NCBI GenBank assembly: GCA_028285035.1 | Contig: JANQQF010000039.1 | Coordinates: 124,001-188,000 of the forward strand | Origin: Phycisphaerae bacterium | Lineage (GTDB): Bacteria > Chloroflexota > Anaerolineae > 4572-78 > J111 | Direction: 5' to 3' | Length of the DNA: 64,000 nucleotides | Part shown: in pieces, positions 1-8,801 of the stretch | Layout: each line of letters opens with the position of its first letter | Position numbering within the stretch: the first letter of the stretch is position 1 | Notes under the pieces: model-generated | Told to the model about the DNA's origin: nothing | Database searches by the model: none | The model's input: only the letters and a program-made list of their open reading frames with translations | Position numbers and translations under genes: made by a program

Positions 1-94
1 TTTTACTGAGAAATCCTCCCAAATAATCGTTTGTAGACAGCCTGATAGGTGAATTTTGCACATCATTGATGCGCCCGGCAACCAATGACAAAAA

Positions 95-130
95 AACAGG
101 AGTCCGAAAGTGCACTTTCAGACTCCTGTT
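95..130 (-). terminator. Intrinsic terminator of the minus-strand two-component operon
   Basis: An 18-bp inverted repeat (arms 95-112 and 113-130, one mismatch) is followed, reading on the minus strand, by a run of six T. It lies 55 bases past the stop of the histidine kinase gene. The first 94 bases of the window show no gene. Confidence 0.75.
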
Positions 131-184
131 TGAAAATCATTTTTAGAGCATAGAATTATTGCATCAAATAATTACCATCCCCAA

Positions 185-1624
185 TCACCTCGGCAAATAT
201 ACCGCAAACGTCGTGCCGTGACCCAACTGGCTTGACACCTCGATGCGGCCGCCGTGGACCTGGGCCAGCCAGTGAGCGATGGCGAGGCCGAGACCGGCGC
301 CGCTGCCGCCGCTACCGTCGCTGGCTTGATGGGCGCGGGCTTTGTCGACGCGGTAGAAACGGTCAAAAAGATGGGGGATATTTTCGGCAGGGATGCCAGG
401 ACCGGTATCGCGGATTTCGATACAAACTTCTTCCGATTGCGCGGTGGCAATAATATCAACCTTGTCGTTGAAACGAGAGTACTTGATGGCATTGTCGATT
501 AAATTAAGGAACAAGCGGACCAGTTTATCTCGATCACCGATAAGGGGCAGGCTGTCCGGAGTATTCAGATTCAGGGTGACTTGTTTGGCCGCTGCCCGAC
601 TTTGCAAGTGGTCGGCCTGCTCATACAATAAATCAACCACATCGACGGTCCCCGTTTGAAACGGAATTTGGTTATTATCCGCGCGGGCCAAGAGAAATAG
701 TTCCTCAACCAATGCTGATAAACGATCAGCTGTTTGGTTCACCATTTCCAAGGTTTCTTGATACTCTTCAGGGCTACGGGACCGATTGAGGGCCACCTCG
801 ACATCTCCTTTGAGAATGGTCAACGGCGTTCGCATTTCGTGTGAGGCGTCGGCAATAAACCGCTTCTGTCGTTCAAACGCATCATCCAATCGCGCTAACA
901 TATCATCAAATGTCGCAGCCAAACGGCCCACCTCATCATTGGGCAAGTCCAGATTGAGCCGTTGATGTAAATGATCCGCACTGATCTCCTGCGCTGAGCG
1001 GGTAATCCGATCAATCGGGGCCAGAGCTCGACTGGCCAGGAACCAGCCACCGCCCCCCGCAGCAAAAAGGACAAAGGGCAAGCTAGCCCCAAAGAGAATG
1101 ATAAGCTGACGTTGTACATTTTGGATCGGCTCATAACTTTCCGCGACCTGGACAAAGCCAAGTAGGTTGCCTTCCAAAGTGACGGGCAACGTGTACGCAC
1201 GAATTGGCGTTGAATTAGCTAAGGTACCAAAACTTAGCTGAGCGCGGTTGGGGTTGAGAGTCGTTGTTTCGAAGGTCGCTCCACGAAAATCATTGGTATT
1301 AAATGTGCTTTGCCCCGATGAGTCAAGGATCTGCCAAAAAACGCCTTCTTCTGGGAGATAATTCAGGGTAAACTCAATGCCGTTGAGGCGGATTTTTCTG
1401 CCACCATATTCGCTCGACTCATTGTCTTCATAGCCCTCCTCCGACTCCTCAATTTCGCCAGCATTAAAGGCATCGACCATCTGTTTCGCCTCGCGCTGAA
1501 GCTGGCTATCCAGGCTCGCTGATAAGTTGCGGCTTAAGCCAATATAAACAATCACCCCAAAGATCAGCAAAATCAAGAGGAGAATGGCGGTATACCAGAG
1601 GGTTAAACGTAAGCGAATGTTCAT
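185..1624 (-). CDS. Two-component sensor histidine kinase (HAMP, HisKA, HATPase_c)
   Basis: Inner-membrane sensor kinase of 479 aa. A first membrane helix lies near residues 8-30, followed by an acidic periplasmic region of about 140 residues and a second helix near 175-200. Then come a HAMP linker, an H-box with the phospho-accepting His (DASHEMRTPL), an N-box (LNLIDNAIKY), a G1 box (DTGPGIP), an F box (FDRFYR) and a G2 box (GAGLGLAIA). All catalytic motifs are intact. The start overlaps the stop of the upstream response regulator by four bases (ATGA), so the two are translationally coupled and form a cognate pair. The signal sensed cannot be read from the sequence. Confidence 0.93.
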   Translation of the reverse strand: MNIRLRLTLWYTAILLLILLIFGVIVYIGLSRNLSASLDSQLQREAKQMVDAFNAGEIEESEEGYEDNESSEYGGRKIRLNGIEFTLNYLPEEGVFWQILDSSGQSTFNTNDFRGATFETTTLNPNRAQLSFGTLANSTPIRAYTLPVTLEGNLLGFVQVAESYEPIQNVQRQLIILFGASLPFVLFAAGGGGWFLASRALAPIDRITRSAQEISADHLHQRLNLDLPNDEVGRLAATFDDMLARLDDAFERQKRFIADASHEMRTPLTILKGDVEVALNRSRSPEEYQETLEMVNQTADRLSALVEELFLLARADNNQIPFQTGTVDVVDLLYEQADHLQSRAAAKQVTLNLNTPDSLPLIGDRDKLVRLFLNLIDNAIKYSRFNDKVDIIATAQSEEVCIEIRDTGPGIPAENIPHLFDRFYRVDKARAHQASDGSGGSGAGLGLAIAHWLAQVHGGRIEVSSQLGHGTTFAVYLPR

Positions 1625-2304
1625 TCTAGATCATCAATCTTGTAGCCAATTCCCCGGACCGTGTGAATTAAAGCAGGTTCACCGTTGGCTTCTAATTTTT
1701 GGCGTAAATGACGAATGTAAACATCGACCACATTAGAGGCCCCGTAGTAATCATAACCCCAGATATGCTCGCGGATCAAGGTACGGCTGAGCGGGCGGCG
1801 GGGATGACGAAGCAGATATTCCAAAAGAGCGTACTCTTTACTAGTTAACTCAATATCGCGTCCCCCTCGTTTGGCCTGATGGGTGACCGTGTCCAATTCT
1901 AAATCACCGAGCGAGAGCAGGGTGGTGGGAGCGGCGGTACTCACAGTTGTCCGACGAGTTAAGGCGCGTAACCGGGCGAGCAATTCTTTGAAGGCAAAAG
2001 GTTTGGGCAAATAATCATCGGCCCCAGCATCCAAACCAGTCACACGATCATCCACCTCATCACGGGCGGTGAGCATCAACACGGGAGTGCTCACGCCACG
2101 TTCCCGCATAATCCGGCAAACCTCAAAGCCAGTCAACCCAGGTAGCATCACATCAAGCAGGATCACATCATACTCAGCCCCAGCCACCCAATCCAGCGCC
2201 GATGTACCATCCCCGACAACATCGACAGCATAGCTTTCTTCTTCGAGCCCTTTCTTAAGAAAGCCCGCAATTCGTTCTTCATCTTCAACAATTAATACTC
2301 GCAT
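1621..2304 (-). CDS. OmpR/PhoB-family response regulator
   Basis: A 227-aa DNA-binding response regulator. The receiver domain (about 1-115) has the acidic pocket near the N-terminus (VEDEE), the phospho-acceptor Asp in VILLDVMLPG and the conserved Lys in LPKPF. The C-terminal winged helix (about 130-225) ends with the typical VRGIGYKID. It is the first gene of the pair with the kinase at 185-1624 and would be phosphorylated by it. Targets are unknown; autoregulation from the 2305-2400 region is plausible but no operator is recognised. Confidence 0.95.
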   Translation of the reverse strand: MRVLIVEDEERIAGFLKKGLEEESYAVDVVGDGTSALDWVAGAEYDVILLDVMLPGLTGFEVCRIMRERGVSTPVLMLTARDEVDDRVTGLDAGADDYLPKPFAFKELLARLRALTRRTTVSTAAPTTLLSLGDLELDTVTHQAKRGGRDIELTSKEYALLEYLLRHPRRPLSRTLIREHIWGYDYYGASNVVDVYIRHLRQKLEANGEPALIHTVRGIGYKIDDLE

Positions 2305-2417
2305 CTTGTTTTCCTTTGACAGGTATGGTTAGTGAGTCAGGTCCACACTCCAATCATACCTGAGTCTGGTGAAAAACGCATGAAATTTTAATGAAAAAAT
2401 TTTCATAATTCATTACC

Positions 2418-2524
2418 GTTAGGAGTTACGCAGTTCTGCGAGATAGCTGGTGTGACGCTCTCTATCACGCCCTTCAGACCAATGCTCTGCGTTGGTCCGA
2501 GTGCCTAAGTGCGTAACTCCTAAC
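2418..2524. repeat. MITE-like element with 15-bp perfect terminal inverted repeats
   Basis: The ends GTTAGGAGTTACGCA (2418-2432) and TGCGTAACTCCTAAC (2510-2524) are exact reverse complements and enclose about 77 bases with no ORF. The size and end type fit a non-autonomous miniature transposable element. No clear target-site duplication is visible. It occupies most of the gap 2305-2614; the rest is AT-rich and must hold the divergent promoters of the flanking genes. Confidence 0.6.
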
Positions 2525-2617
2525 TACGTTCCTTATTATCCTAATTAGGGGTTTATTCTATCGTGTGCTAATCTATCGCTTGAAAATAATGTTTTTTATG
2601 ACTGATGGAGAAGGATG

Positions 2618-3940
2618 ATGAGGAAAGATAAACCACGCTTACCAGATAATGATCTGGTTTTGGTTGTGAAAAACCCGCAAATTGCTGGTGCTTTGGGGGA
2701 GCTTTTAAGCGTGATTGGACAAGAGGGAGGAATGGTCGGTGACATCGAAACCCAATTCATTGGGACGGATCACACCTTCCGCGAACTTACAGTTTCGGTT
2801 TACAACGCCGAGCACTTAGATCATATCTTACAAACAGTTCGAGTAAAAACAAACGCACAAATTTTGGAGATCAAGGATTTGGTCTTTGATCGGCACGAAG
2901 GCGGCAAAATTCATAGCACGCGTCGCCAATCGATTGGGCAACTCCGCGATTTGCGGTACATCTATACCCCTGGCGTGGCCCGTGTCTGCCGAAAAATTCA
3001 TAAAGAGCCAGAACTAGCGGCACGATACACGAGCATTGGCAACAGTGTGGGGGTCTTTACTAACGGCACTCGAGTGCTAGGCTTGGGTAATATTGGTCCG
3101 GTAGCCAGTATGCCGGTGATGGAAGGGAAGGCGGTACTATATGATCAATTTGTCGGTATCAGTGCCACCCCCGTTTTGATTGATACTGAAGACCCTGACG
3201 AATTTATCGAGACCGTGGTTCGCGTGGCCCCCTCTTTTGGTGGAATTCATTTGGAAGACATTCAAATACCAGACTGTTTTCACATTGAAGACGAGTTGAT
3301 TCGTCTTTTGGATAAACCAGTGATGCACGACGATCAGCATGGAACAGCGACAGTATTGTTGGCAGCGGTATTGAGCGCACTCCGACACACTGGGCGTGAG
3401 GGTGATAACTCGATAAAATGTGCCCAAATTGGCTTGGGAGCCGCAGGTCTGGCCATCGCCAAAATTTTGATTGACTACGGTTATAACGTGACAGGTGTCG
3501 ATCTATTACCCGAGTCGCGACAACGTTTGCTTGATTATGGGGGGCAGACCGCTGATCTGAATGAGGCCGTTGCTGGGGCCGATGTGGTGATTGCGACTAC
3601 AGGTGTAGTCGGGTTGATCAAACCAGAGATGGTCCAGCCCAACCAAATCATCTTGGCGCTGTCCAACCCGGTGCCCGAAATTTTCCCCGAGGAGGCATTG
3701 GCGGCTGGGGCTGCCTTTGCTGCTGATGGCAAAAGCGTCAACAACGCCCTGGCCTTTCCAGGCCTATTCAAAGCCGCCCTTTTAGGAAAACAGCCAGCCA
3801 TCACAAGCGCAATGAAAATTGCTGCAGCCGAGGCCATTTCCAATTTGGCTGCAAATAACGAACTGGTGCCTAGTGTATTCCATCCTGATGTTCACGATCA
3901 GGTTATCCAAGCTGTGATGTCCACATTTGAGGAGGCATAG
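2618..3940 (+). CDS. ACT domain-containing NAD(P)-dependent malic enzyme
   Basis: Oxidative decarboxylation of malate to pyruvate. The N-terminal 85 residues form an ACT-like regulatory domain (begins near [10 protein letters not shown]), which in other enzymes binds small effectors. The malic-enzyme N domain follows with [28 protein letters not shown] and [10 protein letters not shown], then [16 protein letters not shown] and the NAD-binding motif [11 protein letters not shown]. All family signatures are intact. Two ATG codons are adjacent (2615, 2618). The GGAG at 2607-2610 is better spaced for the second, so that start is used. It is followed on the same strand by a 2-hydroxyacid dehydrogenase, so both act in C3/C4 acid metabolism. 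Confidence 0.92.
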   Translation: MRKDKPRLPDNDLVLVVKNPQIAGALGELLSVIGQEGGMVGDIETQFIGTDHTFRELTVSVYNAEHLDHILQTVRVKTNAQILEIKDLVFDRHEGGKIHSTRRQSIGQLRDLRYIYTPGVARVCRKIHKEPELAARYTSIGNSVGVFTNGTRVLGLGNIGPVASMPVMEGKAVLYDQFVGISATPVLIDTEDPDEFIETVVRVAPSFGGIHLEDIQIPDCFHIEDELIRLLDKPVMHDDQHGTATVLLAAVLSALRHTGREGDNSIKCAQIGLGAAGLAIAKILIDYGYNVTGVDLLPESRQRLLDYGGQTADLNEAVAGADVVIATTGVVGLIKPEMVQPNQIILALSNPVPEIFPEEALAAGAAFAADGKSVNNALAFPGLFKAALLGKQPAITSAMKIAAAEAISNLAANNELVPSVFHPDVHDQVIQAVMSTFEEA

Positions 3941-3946
3941 GGTTAA

Positions 3947-4020
3947 TAGAGTTTTTGGAGTTCTTAGCGTTTATAGAGTAAAAAACTCTAAGAATTCTAC
4001 AAACACTATAAACACTAAAC
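3947..4020. repeat. Short tandem-word repeat forming an imperfect hairpin
   Basis: The gap between the malic enzyme and dehydrogenase genes is built of about eight loosely repeated nonamers. Those in the left half (like GAGTTCTTA) are partly complementary to those in the right half (like ATTCTACAA), so the RNA could fold into a long imperfect hairpin. It may act as a terminator or attenuator, but has no clean U-run. Confidence 0.45.
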
Positions 4021-4021
4021 C

Positions 4022-4960
4022 ATGAACAAATTGTTAATTCTTTCAGAAGACGCAAGCTTTTATCATCAATTTATTCAGGAAAAGCGCTTGTCAGACTTAG
4101 AGATTATTGCAACTAGCGATATCACTGAAGGCAAAGAAAAAGGGCAGGAGTGTAACCTCGTTTTTGGCGAACCGAGCCTGATCCAGCACGTTATATCAGA
4201 CTTGCCCCAAGTCGCGTGGGTGCAATCGACCTGGGCTGGGGTTGAGCCGTTGTTGAAGCCAACAATGCGTCGCGATTACGTCTTAACCAACGCCCGCCCT
4301 CTGTTCGGGCCGTTAATCTCAGAATATGTATTTGGCTATATCTTGGCCCACACGCAAGGCATTGACGAACGTCGCCGCGCCCAGCAGGAGCATAAATGGG
4401 AGGCTACAACCCCGACCACGCTCAGGGGCCAGATGATGGGTATTATGGGGGTCGGCGCAATTGGGGCGCACCTGGCCCAAACCGCCAAATATTTTAGGAT
4501 GAAGACCAAGGGTTACACCCGCAGAAGTACTGACTGTAAATTCATCGATCAATATTTTCATTCCCCCCACTTGCTTGAATTTATCGCCGATCTCGATTAT
4601 CTCGTTTGTGTGTTGCCCAATACTCCCGACAATCAGAATGTGATCAATGAGATGGTGTTACAGGCTTTACCCAATCACGCCCTTCTGTTTAATGTTGGAC
4701 GGGGTACGGCAATTGAGGATGAGGCACTGATCACTGCCTTGGAAACCGATCAGCTGGCCGGGGCGGTGCTAGATGTCTTTCGCGAAGAGCCGTTACCCGC
4801 TGAGCATCCTTTCTGGGACACACCCAATCTTCAAATCACCTACCACACGGCTGCCATCAGCCTCCCGATCGATACTGCTCCAATTTTTGTTGAAAATTAT
4901 GGGAAGCTATTAGCAGGACAGCCCCTTAAATATCAGATTGATTTTGCTAAGGGATATTAG
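4022..4960 (+). CDS. D-2-hydroxyacid dehydrogenase family protein
   Basis: A 312-aa NAD(P)-dependent oxidoreductase of the D-isomer-specific 2-hydroxyacid dehydrogenase family. The nucleotide-binding motif GIMGVGAIGAHLAQ lies near 140-155. The catalytic Arg is in FNVGRG, the Glu in REEPLP and the His in ITYHTAAIS. It resembles the GhrA-like glyoxylate/hydroxypyruvate reductase branch more than PGDH, but the substrate cannot be fixed from sequence. It lies 81 bases after the malic enzyme and may be cotranscribed. The stretch 4961-5190 after it has no gene. Confidence 0.9.
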   Translation: MNKLLILSEDASFYHQFIQEKRLSDLEIIATSDITEGKEKGQECNLVFGEPSLIQHVISDLPQVAWVQSTWAGVEPLLKPTMRRDYVLTNARPLFGPLISEYVFGYILAHTQGIDERRRAQQEHKWEATTPTTLRGQMMGIMGVGAIGAHLAQTAKYFRMKTKGYTRRSTDCKFIDQYFHSPHLLEFIADLDYLVCVLPNTPDNQNVINEMVLQALPNHALLFNVGRGTAIEDEALITALETDQLAGAVLDVFREEPLPAEHPFWDTPNLQITYHTAAISLPIDTAPIFVENYGKLLAGQPLKYQIDFAKGY

Positions 4961-5093
4961 TTTTAGCGGTTAGTGGGTATTTTAGATTTTGTTACCTCCA
5001 ATAAATCTAACAGGTATTCAAATAAACTTTGATTTGACTGAATTTCTCAATACTGATAATCGAAAGACTGTCAGGTCTTGTTGTCAGCAGGCG

Positions 5094-5114
5094 AAATCGT
5101 AAATCGTAAATCAC
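5094..5114. repeat. Heptamer tandem repeat (three units)
   Basis: Three consecutive 7-base units (AAATCGT, AAATCGT, AAATCAC) stand in the intergenic region upstream of the response regulator. They resemble the short tandemly repeated repetitive sequences known from cyanobacteria. Confidence 0.5.
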
Positions 5115-5190
5115 TTCATTCTTAGGGTTTTCTCAGGTGTGCCCCGTAAAATGAGAAAATAACGTAAATTTCACCTCACCGAGGCTAATG

Positions 5191-5868
5191 ATGACACAGA
5201 TATTGGTCGTTGATGACGACCCGAAATTGCTAAAAATGGTGCAGCGCACCTTGATTTATGAAGGCTTCAAGGTAATTACCGCCACGGATGGTAAAGAGGC
5301 GTTGCAGCGCGTTCAAACCGAAACGCCTGATTTGATTATTCTCGATTGGATGATGCCCAAGGTTGATGGCTTGGAAGTGGTCAATCGACTACGGGCGGCT
5401 GAGGATGAAATTCCGGTATTGATGCTAACCGCCCGCGATATGATTGAAGATCGGGTCGAGGGGTTGGATCACGGGGCCGATGATTACTTGGTCAAGCCAT
5501 TTGCCACGCAGGAGCTATTGGCCCGAATTCGCTCATTGCTGCGGCGGCTTGATAAAACGAGCAAAGATAAGCCCCTGTCTTATGCTGGCCTGTATCTTGA
5601 TGTCAAAACGCGCGAAACCCGCCGGGGTGATCGCCAATTTGATTTAACGCCCAAAGAGTTTGAGTTGTTTCATTATATGCTTCGTCACCCTCGCCAAGTG
5701 CTCACCCGTGACCAAATTCTGGAAGAGGTGTGGGGTTATGATTTTGGTGGTGATGATAATGTGCTGGAAGTATACATCGGTTATCTGCGGAAGAAGACTG
5801 AGGCCAATGGAGAACCCCGCTTAATTCAGACCGTACGCGGGGTCGGGTATGTGTTACGAGAGGATTAA
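5191..5868 (+). CDS. OmpR/PhoB-family response regulator
   Basis: A 225-aa DNA-binding regulator. The receiver domain has VVDDDPK at the start, the phospho-acceptor Asp in LIILDWMMPK and the Lys in LVKPFA. The winged-helix domain ends with VRGVGYVLRED. Of two adjacent ATG codons (5188, 5191), the second has the better spacing to the GAGG at 5181-5184. It precedes the histidine kinase at 5948 by 79 bases on the same strand, so they form a pair. It is clearly related to the regulator at 1621-2304 and probably arose from the same ancestor. Confidence 0.94.
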   Translation: MTQILVVDDDPKLLKMVQRTLIYEGFKVITATDGKEALQRVQTETPDLIILDWMMPKVDGLEVVNRLRAAEDEIPVLMLTARDMIEDRVEGLDHGADDYLVKPFATQELLARIRSLLRRLDKTSKDKPLSYAGLYLDVKTRETRRGDRQFDLTPKEFELFHYMLRHPRQVLTRDQILEEVWGYDFGGDDNVLEVYIGYLRKKTEANGEPRLIQTVRGVGYVLRED

Positions 5869-5883
5869 ACACTGTAAATAGTC

Positions 5884-5947
5884 ATTGGTAATTGGCATTC
5901 ATCGATGTTCAATAAATTACCATTTACTATTTACCGATTACCAAAAG
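5884..5947. repeat. Heptamer tandem repeats abutting a kinase start codon
   Basis: Units ATTGGTA and ATTGGCA (5884-5897) are followed by AAATTAC, CATTTAC, TATTTAC and CGATTAC (5914-5941). The two groups are roughly reverse-complementary, so a hairpin could form just before the ATG at 5948. No clear Shine-Dalgarno sequence remains, which suggests that the repeat affects translation of the kinase. Confidence 0.5.
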
Positions 5948-7345
5948 ATGTCAATTCGATTACGCCTTACCCTAATTTACAGCCTCATTCTTGGATTAAC
6001 GTTGATCTGCTTCAGTTCGGTTTTGTATTTCAGCCAAGTCCGTTTGACGATGGATGTCCTCCAAACTCGGTTGGCTTCGCGGATTGTGTCCGAATTAGAG
6101 CAGAATCGGAACAATCAAGGTCGAAATGATGATGGCCGTAATCCGCCCCGTCGATTTCGGCCACCAGGGCCTGTTGTCTATACGCAAGTCCGTGATTTAG
6201 ACGGCGAAATTATTGAACGTGACGTCAATCTTGGTGAAGATATCTTGCCCTTGAGTAGAGACGGGTTACTCCAATTGCAGGATGGCGACACCTGGGTTGA
6301 GTTGTATGAAGTCGAAGGTGAACGGTATCTTGTCCATAGCCGACCGGTTAGAATTAATGATGGCGAAATTCGTATTGTACAAGTGGCTGGCTCGTTGTTT
6401 GATCGCGATCAATATTTGACGACCTTGCGAAATGTCTTGATCGTCGGGAGTGCTGTTGCATTATTTGTGGCTTTTGGGGCAGGCTGGTTTCTAGCTGGAT
6501 TTACCCTGCGCCCGATTAATCGCATTCGCCAAACGGCCCAAACCATCGGCACTGAGCGTGATTTCACCAAACGGGTCGATTATGTCGGTCCCAATGATGA
6601 GATCGGTCAACTGGCTACAACTTTCAACAGTATGCTGACCGAGCTTCAAGCCTCGTATTTGCAGGTTGAACAATCGTTGCAAACCCAAAAACGGTTTGTA
6701 GCAGATGCCTCACACGAATTACGCACCCCTTTGACCACCATACGCGGCAACATTGAGTTGCTGCAACGTCACCCCACCATTACCCCGGAAGACAAAACAG
6801 ATGTCCTCGATGATATGGCCGAAGAGTCGGAACGATTGATGCGCTTGGTCAATGATCTGCTGGCATTGGCTCGAGTAGACTCCAAACGTAAGCTTAATCA
6901 AACTGGGGTCGACTTCAAAACAATTGTTGAGGACACCTGTCAACAAATCAAAAAGATTGCCCCTGAGCGTGATTTGGTCTGCCAAACGCCAGCGGAATTG
7001 TCTGTGTTGGGTGATCAAGATGCATTGAAACAAATTGTCTTAATTTTGCTCGATAATGCCTTGAAACATACGCCGAGTGAAACGAAAATTCGTGTTAGGG
7101 CTAACCAAACAAAGGATCACATCGTCCTATCCGTACAAGATACTGGCCCTGGCATTGCTCCCGCTTTAATTCCCCACATCTTTGATCGCTTCTACCAAGG
7201 CGACACCGCTCGAAGCGGCACCAGTACAGGGCTGGGCTTGGCCATAGCCAAAGAGTTGACCGAAGCCCAACAGGGTAGCCTAACTGTTGAGAGTGTCCTT
7301 GGGGATGGAGCAACTTTTGTTTTAACCTTACCTCGCCTAAAATAG
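5948..7345 (+). CDS. Two-component sensor histidine kinase
   Basis: Membrane sensor kinase of about 465 aa. From the ATG at 5948 the protein begins MSIRLRLTLIYS and enters the first membrane helix directly; an upstream in-frame TTG at 5885 would add 21 unlikely residues from repeat DNA. A periplasmic domain of about 140 residues containing an Arg/Asn/Asp-rich stretch follows, then a second helix, a HAMP domain, an H-box (DASHELRTPL), an N-box (LLDNALKHTP), G1 (DTGPGIA), F (FDRFYQ) and G2 (STGLGLAIA). All catalytic motifs are present. It is paired with the regulator at 5191. Confidence 0.92.
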   Translation: MSIRLRLTLIYSLILGLTLICFSSVLYFSQVRLTMDVLQTRLASRIVSELEQNRNNQGRNDDGRNPPRRFRPPGPVVYTQVRDLDGEIIERDVNLGEDILPLSRDGLLQLQDGDTWVELYEVEGERYLVHSRPVRINDGEIRIVQVAGSLFDRDQYLTTLRNVLIVGSAVALFVAFGAGWFLAGFTLRPINRIRQTAQTIGTERDFTKRVDYVGPNDEIGQLATTFNSMLTELQASYLQVEQSLQTQKRFVADASHELRTPLTTIRGNIELLQRHPTITPEDKTDVLDDMAEESERLMRLVNDLLALARVDSKRKLNQTGVDFKTIVEDTCQQIKKIAPERDLVCQTPAELSVLGDQDALKQIVLILLDNALKHTPSETKIRVRANQTKDHIVLSVQDTGPGIAPALIPHIFDRFYQGDTARSGTSTGLGLAIAKELTEAQQGSLTVESVLGDGATFVLTLPRLK

Positions 7346-7377
7346 TCTCCTATAGATTAATCATCAAGGAGACAACA

Positions 7378-8568
7378 ATGTCGGTTCTAACACCTAGACC
7401 CATTGCTCATCGAGCGGCAACCATTCCGGGGGAAGGGGCAGTTGATACCCTGCGACAGGCGCTCGCCCTGGAGGCCCAGGGGGTGGATATGATCCACTTA
7501 GAAATTGGTCAGCCCGATTTTCCAACGCCAGCCCACATCGTCGAAGCAGGCATCGCCTCGCTCAAAGCCGGACGCACCACCTACGGGTCCGCCCCTGGCA
7601 CACCCGAAATGCGAGAGGCTGTCGCTGACTACTTAAAGGAAACACGGGGCTTATCCTTTGCCTCACCGGAGCAGGTGATGATTGCGCCAGGTGGGAAGCC
7701 TGTCATTTTTCACACCATCACGGCCCTCGTTGAGCCGGGAGATGAGGTGATTCTGCCTGATCCTGGCTTCCCCACCTATGCGGCGGTGACTCAGTTTGCG
7801 GGAGCAACCCCGATTTCATTGCCATTGCGTGCAGCGACAGATTTTCGGATTGAGGTTGACGAATTGAAGAGCCTGATTACCGACCGAACCAAGCTCATAA
7901 TTCTAAACTCCCCCAGCAATCCCACCGGCGGCGTCATCGACCAACCGACCCTCGAGGCCATTGCCGAATTGGCCCTTCAGCACAATTTGTGGGTGCTTTC
8001 AGATGAAATCTACTCTCAACTTTATTATGACGATGCCCCGCCACCCAGTATCGCTGCCATCCCGGGAATGGCTGAACGAACGGTGGTGTTAGATGGCTTC
8101 TCAAAATCCTACTCGATGACGGGCTGGCGTTTGGGCTACGGTCATTACCCCAAACCGATGCTAACTGCCATCAACAACATCATCATCAACAATGTCACCT
8201 GTACCCCACTTTTTGTCCAAGATGCAGGTGTGGCAGCCCTGCGTGGCTCGCAAGATTGCATTTTAGAGATGTCCGCAGCTTATAAAAAACGACGGGATGT
8301 GGTGGTGCAGGCTTTGAATGAGATGCCGGGGGTGACGTGCAGCAATCCGGCGGGAGCGTTTTACGCGATGCCTGATATTTCCGGCCTCGATGTGCCCAGC
8401 ACCCGCCACTTTGTCAAACAACTACTTGAGGCAGGCGTGGCTATCTTGCCCGGTGAGGATTTCGGCGAGCACGGCACGCCCTATCTCCGCATCTCCTATG
8501 GCACGGCTGAAGAGAAGGTCGCGGAGGGGCTAGCGCGGATGCGGCGGGTGGTTGAGGGGTTGGTGTAG
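7378..8568 (+). CDS. Pyridoxal-phosphate aminotransferase, class I/II (aspartate aminotransferase-like)
   Basis: A 396-aa fold-type I PLP enzyme transferring amino groups between an amino acid and a 2-oxo acid. Visible motifs are the substrate/PLP site NSPSNPTGGV, the Asp of LSDEIYSQLYY that contacts the pyridine nitrogen, the Schiff-base Lys in GFSKSYSMTGWRLGY, and the C-terminal Arg in PYLRISYGT. A good GGAG stands before the ATG. It begins 32 bases after the kinase gene, possibly as read-through. The amino donor is not resolvable; AspB-like or broad-specificity enzymes share this pattern. Confidence 0.92.
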   Translation: MSVLTPRPIAHRAATIPGEGAVDTLRQALALEAQGVDMIHLEIGQPDFPTPAHIVEAGIASLKAGRTTYGSAPGTPEMREAVADYLKETRGLSFASPEQVMIAPGGKPVIFHTITALVEPGDEVILPDPGFPTYAAVTQFAGATPISLPLRAATDFRIEVDELKSLITDRTKLIILNSPSNPTGGVIDQPTLEAIAELALQHNLWVLSDEIYSQLYYDDAPPPSIAAIPGMAERTVVLDGFSKSYSMTGWRLGYGHYPKPMLTAINNIIINNVTCTPLFVQDAGVAALRGSQDCILEMSAAYKKRRDVVVQALNEMPGVTCSNPAGAFYAMPDISGLDVPSTRHFVKQLLEAGVAILPGEDFGEHGTPYLRISYGTAEEKVAEGLARMRRVVEGLV

Positions 8569-8623
8569 ATTGATGAGGATTAAAGAAATAAATCGGTAAT
8601 GCAAACAGTATGAGTATCGACTA

Positions 8624-8698
8624 CTCTACCCCCTCAATCCCCCCTGCAAGGAGGGAAGTTTCGAGTTCTCCTCTTTACAAGGGCCTAGAGGGGTAGAG
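8624..8698. repeat. GC-rich palindromic repeat element, copy 1
   Basis: A 75-bp element with inverted ends CTCTACCCCCTC (8624-8635) and GAGGGGTAGAG (8688-8698) and smaller C-run/G-run pairs inside. Related copies lie at 45725-45819 (reverse), 46385-46457 and, more diverged, 48061-48125. It has no coding content. It contrasts with its AT-rich surroundings, which supports a mobile or REP-like origin. Confidence 0.6.
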
Positions 8699-8762
8699 CG
8701 ATTGTTATCAATATATTACCGAATCAAATACTTAACCTTAATAAATCTACGGTTAGAGAGAA

Positions 8763-8781
8763 AGCCTGTTAGAAACAGGCT
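8763..8781 (-). terminator. Short hairpin, likely terminator for the membrane protein gene
   Basis: An 8-bp perfect stem (AGCCTGTT / AACAGGCT) with a 3-base loop. On the minus strand it is followed by a T-rich tract. It lies 21 bases beyond the stop of the gene at 8802. Confidence 0.55.
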
Positions 8782-8801
8782 GGATCGAAATACAATACCA
8801 A

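Noticed and set aside
5885..5947. TTG start giving a longer kinase N-terminus
   Set aside because: The added residues come from heptamer repeat DNA, and the ATG at 5948 leads directly into the membrane helix.
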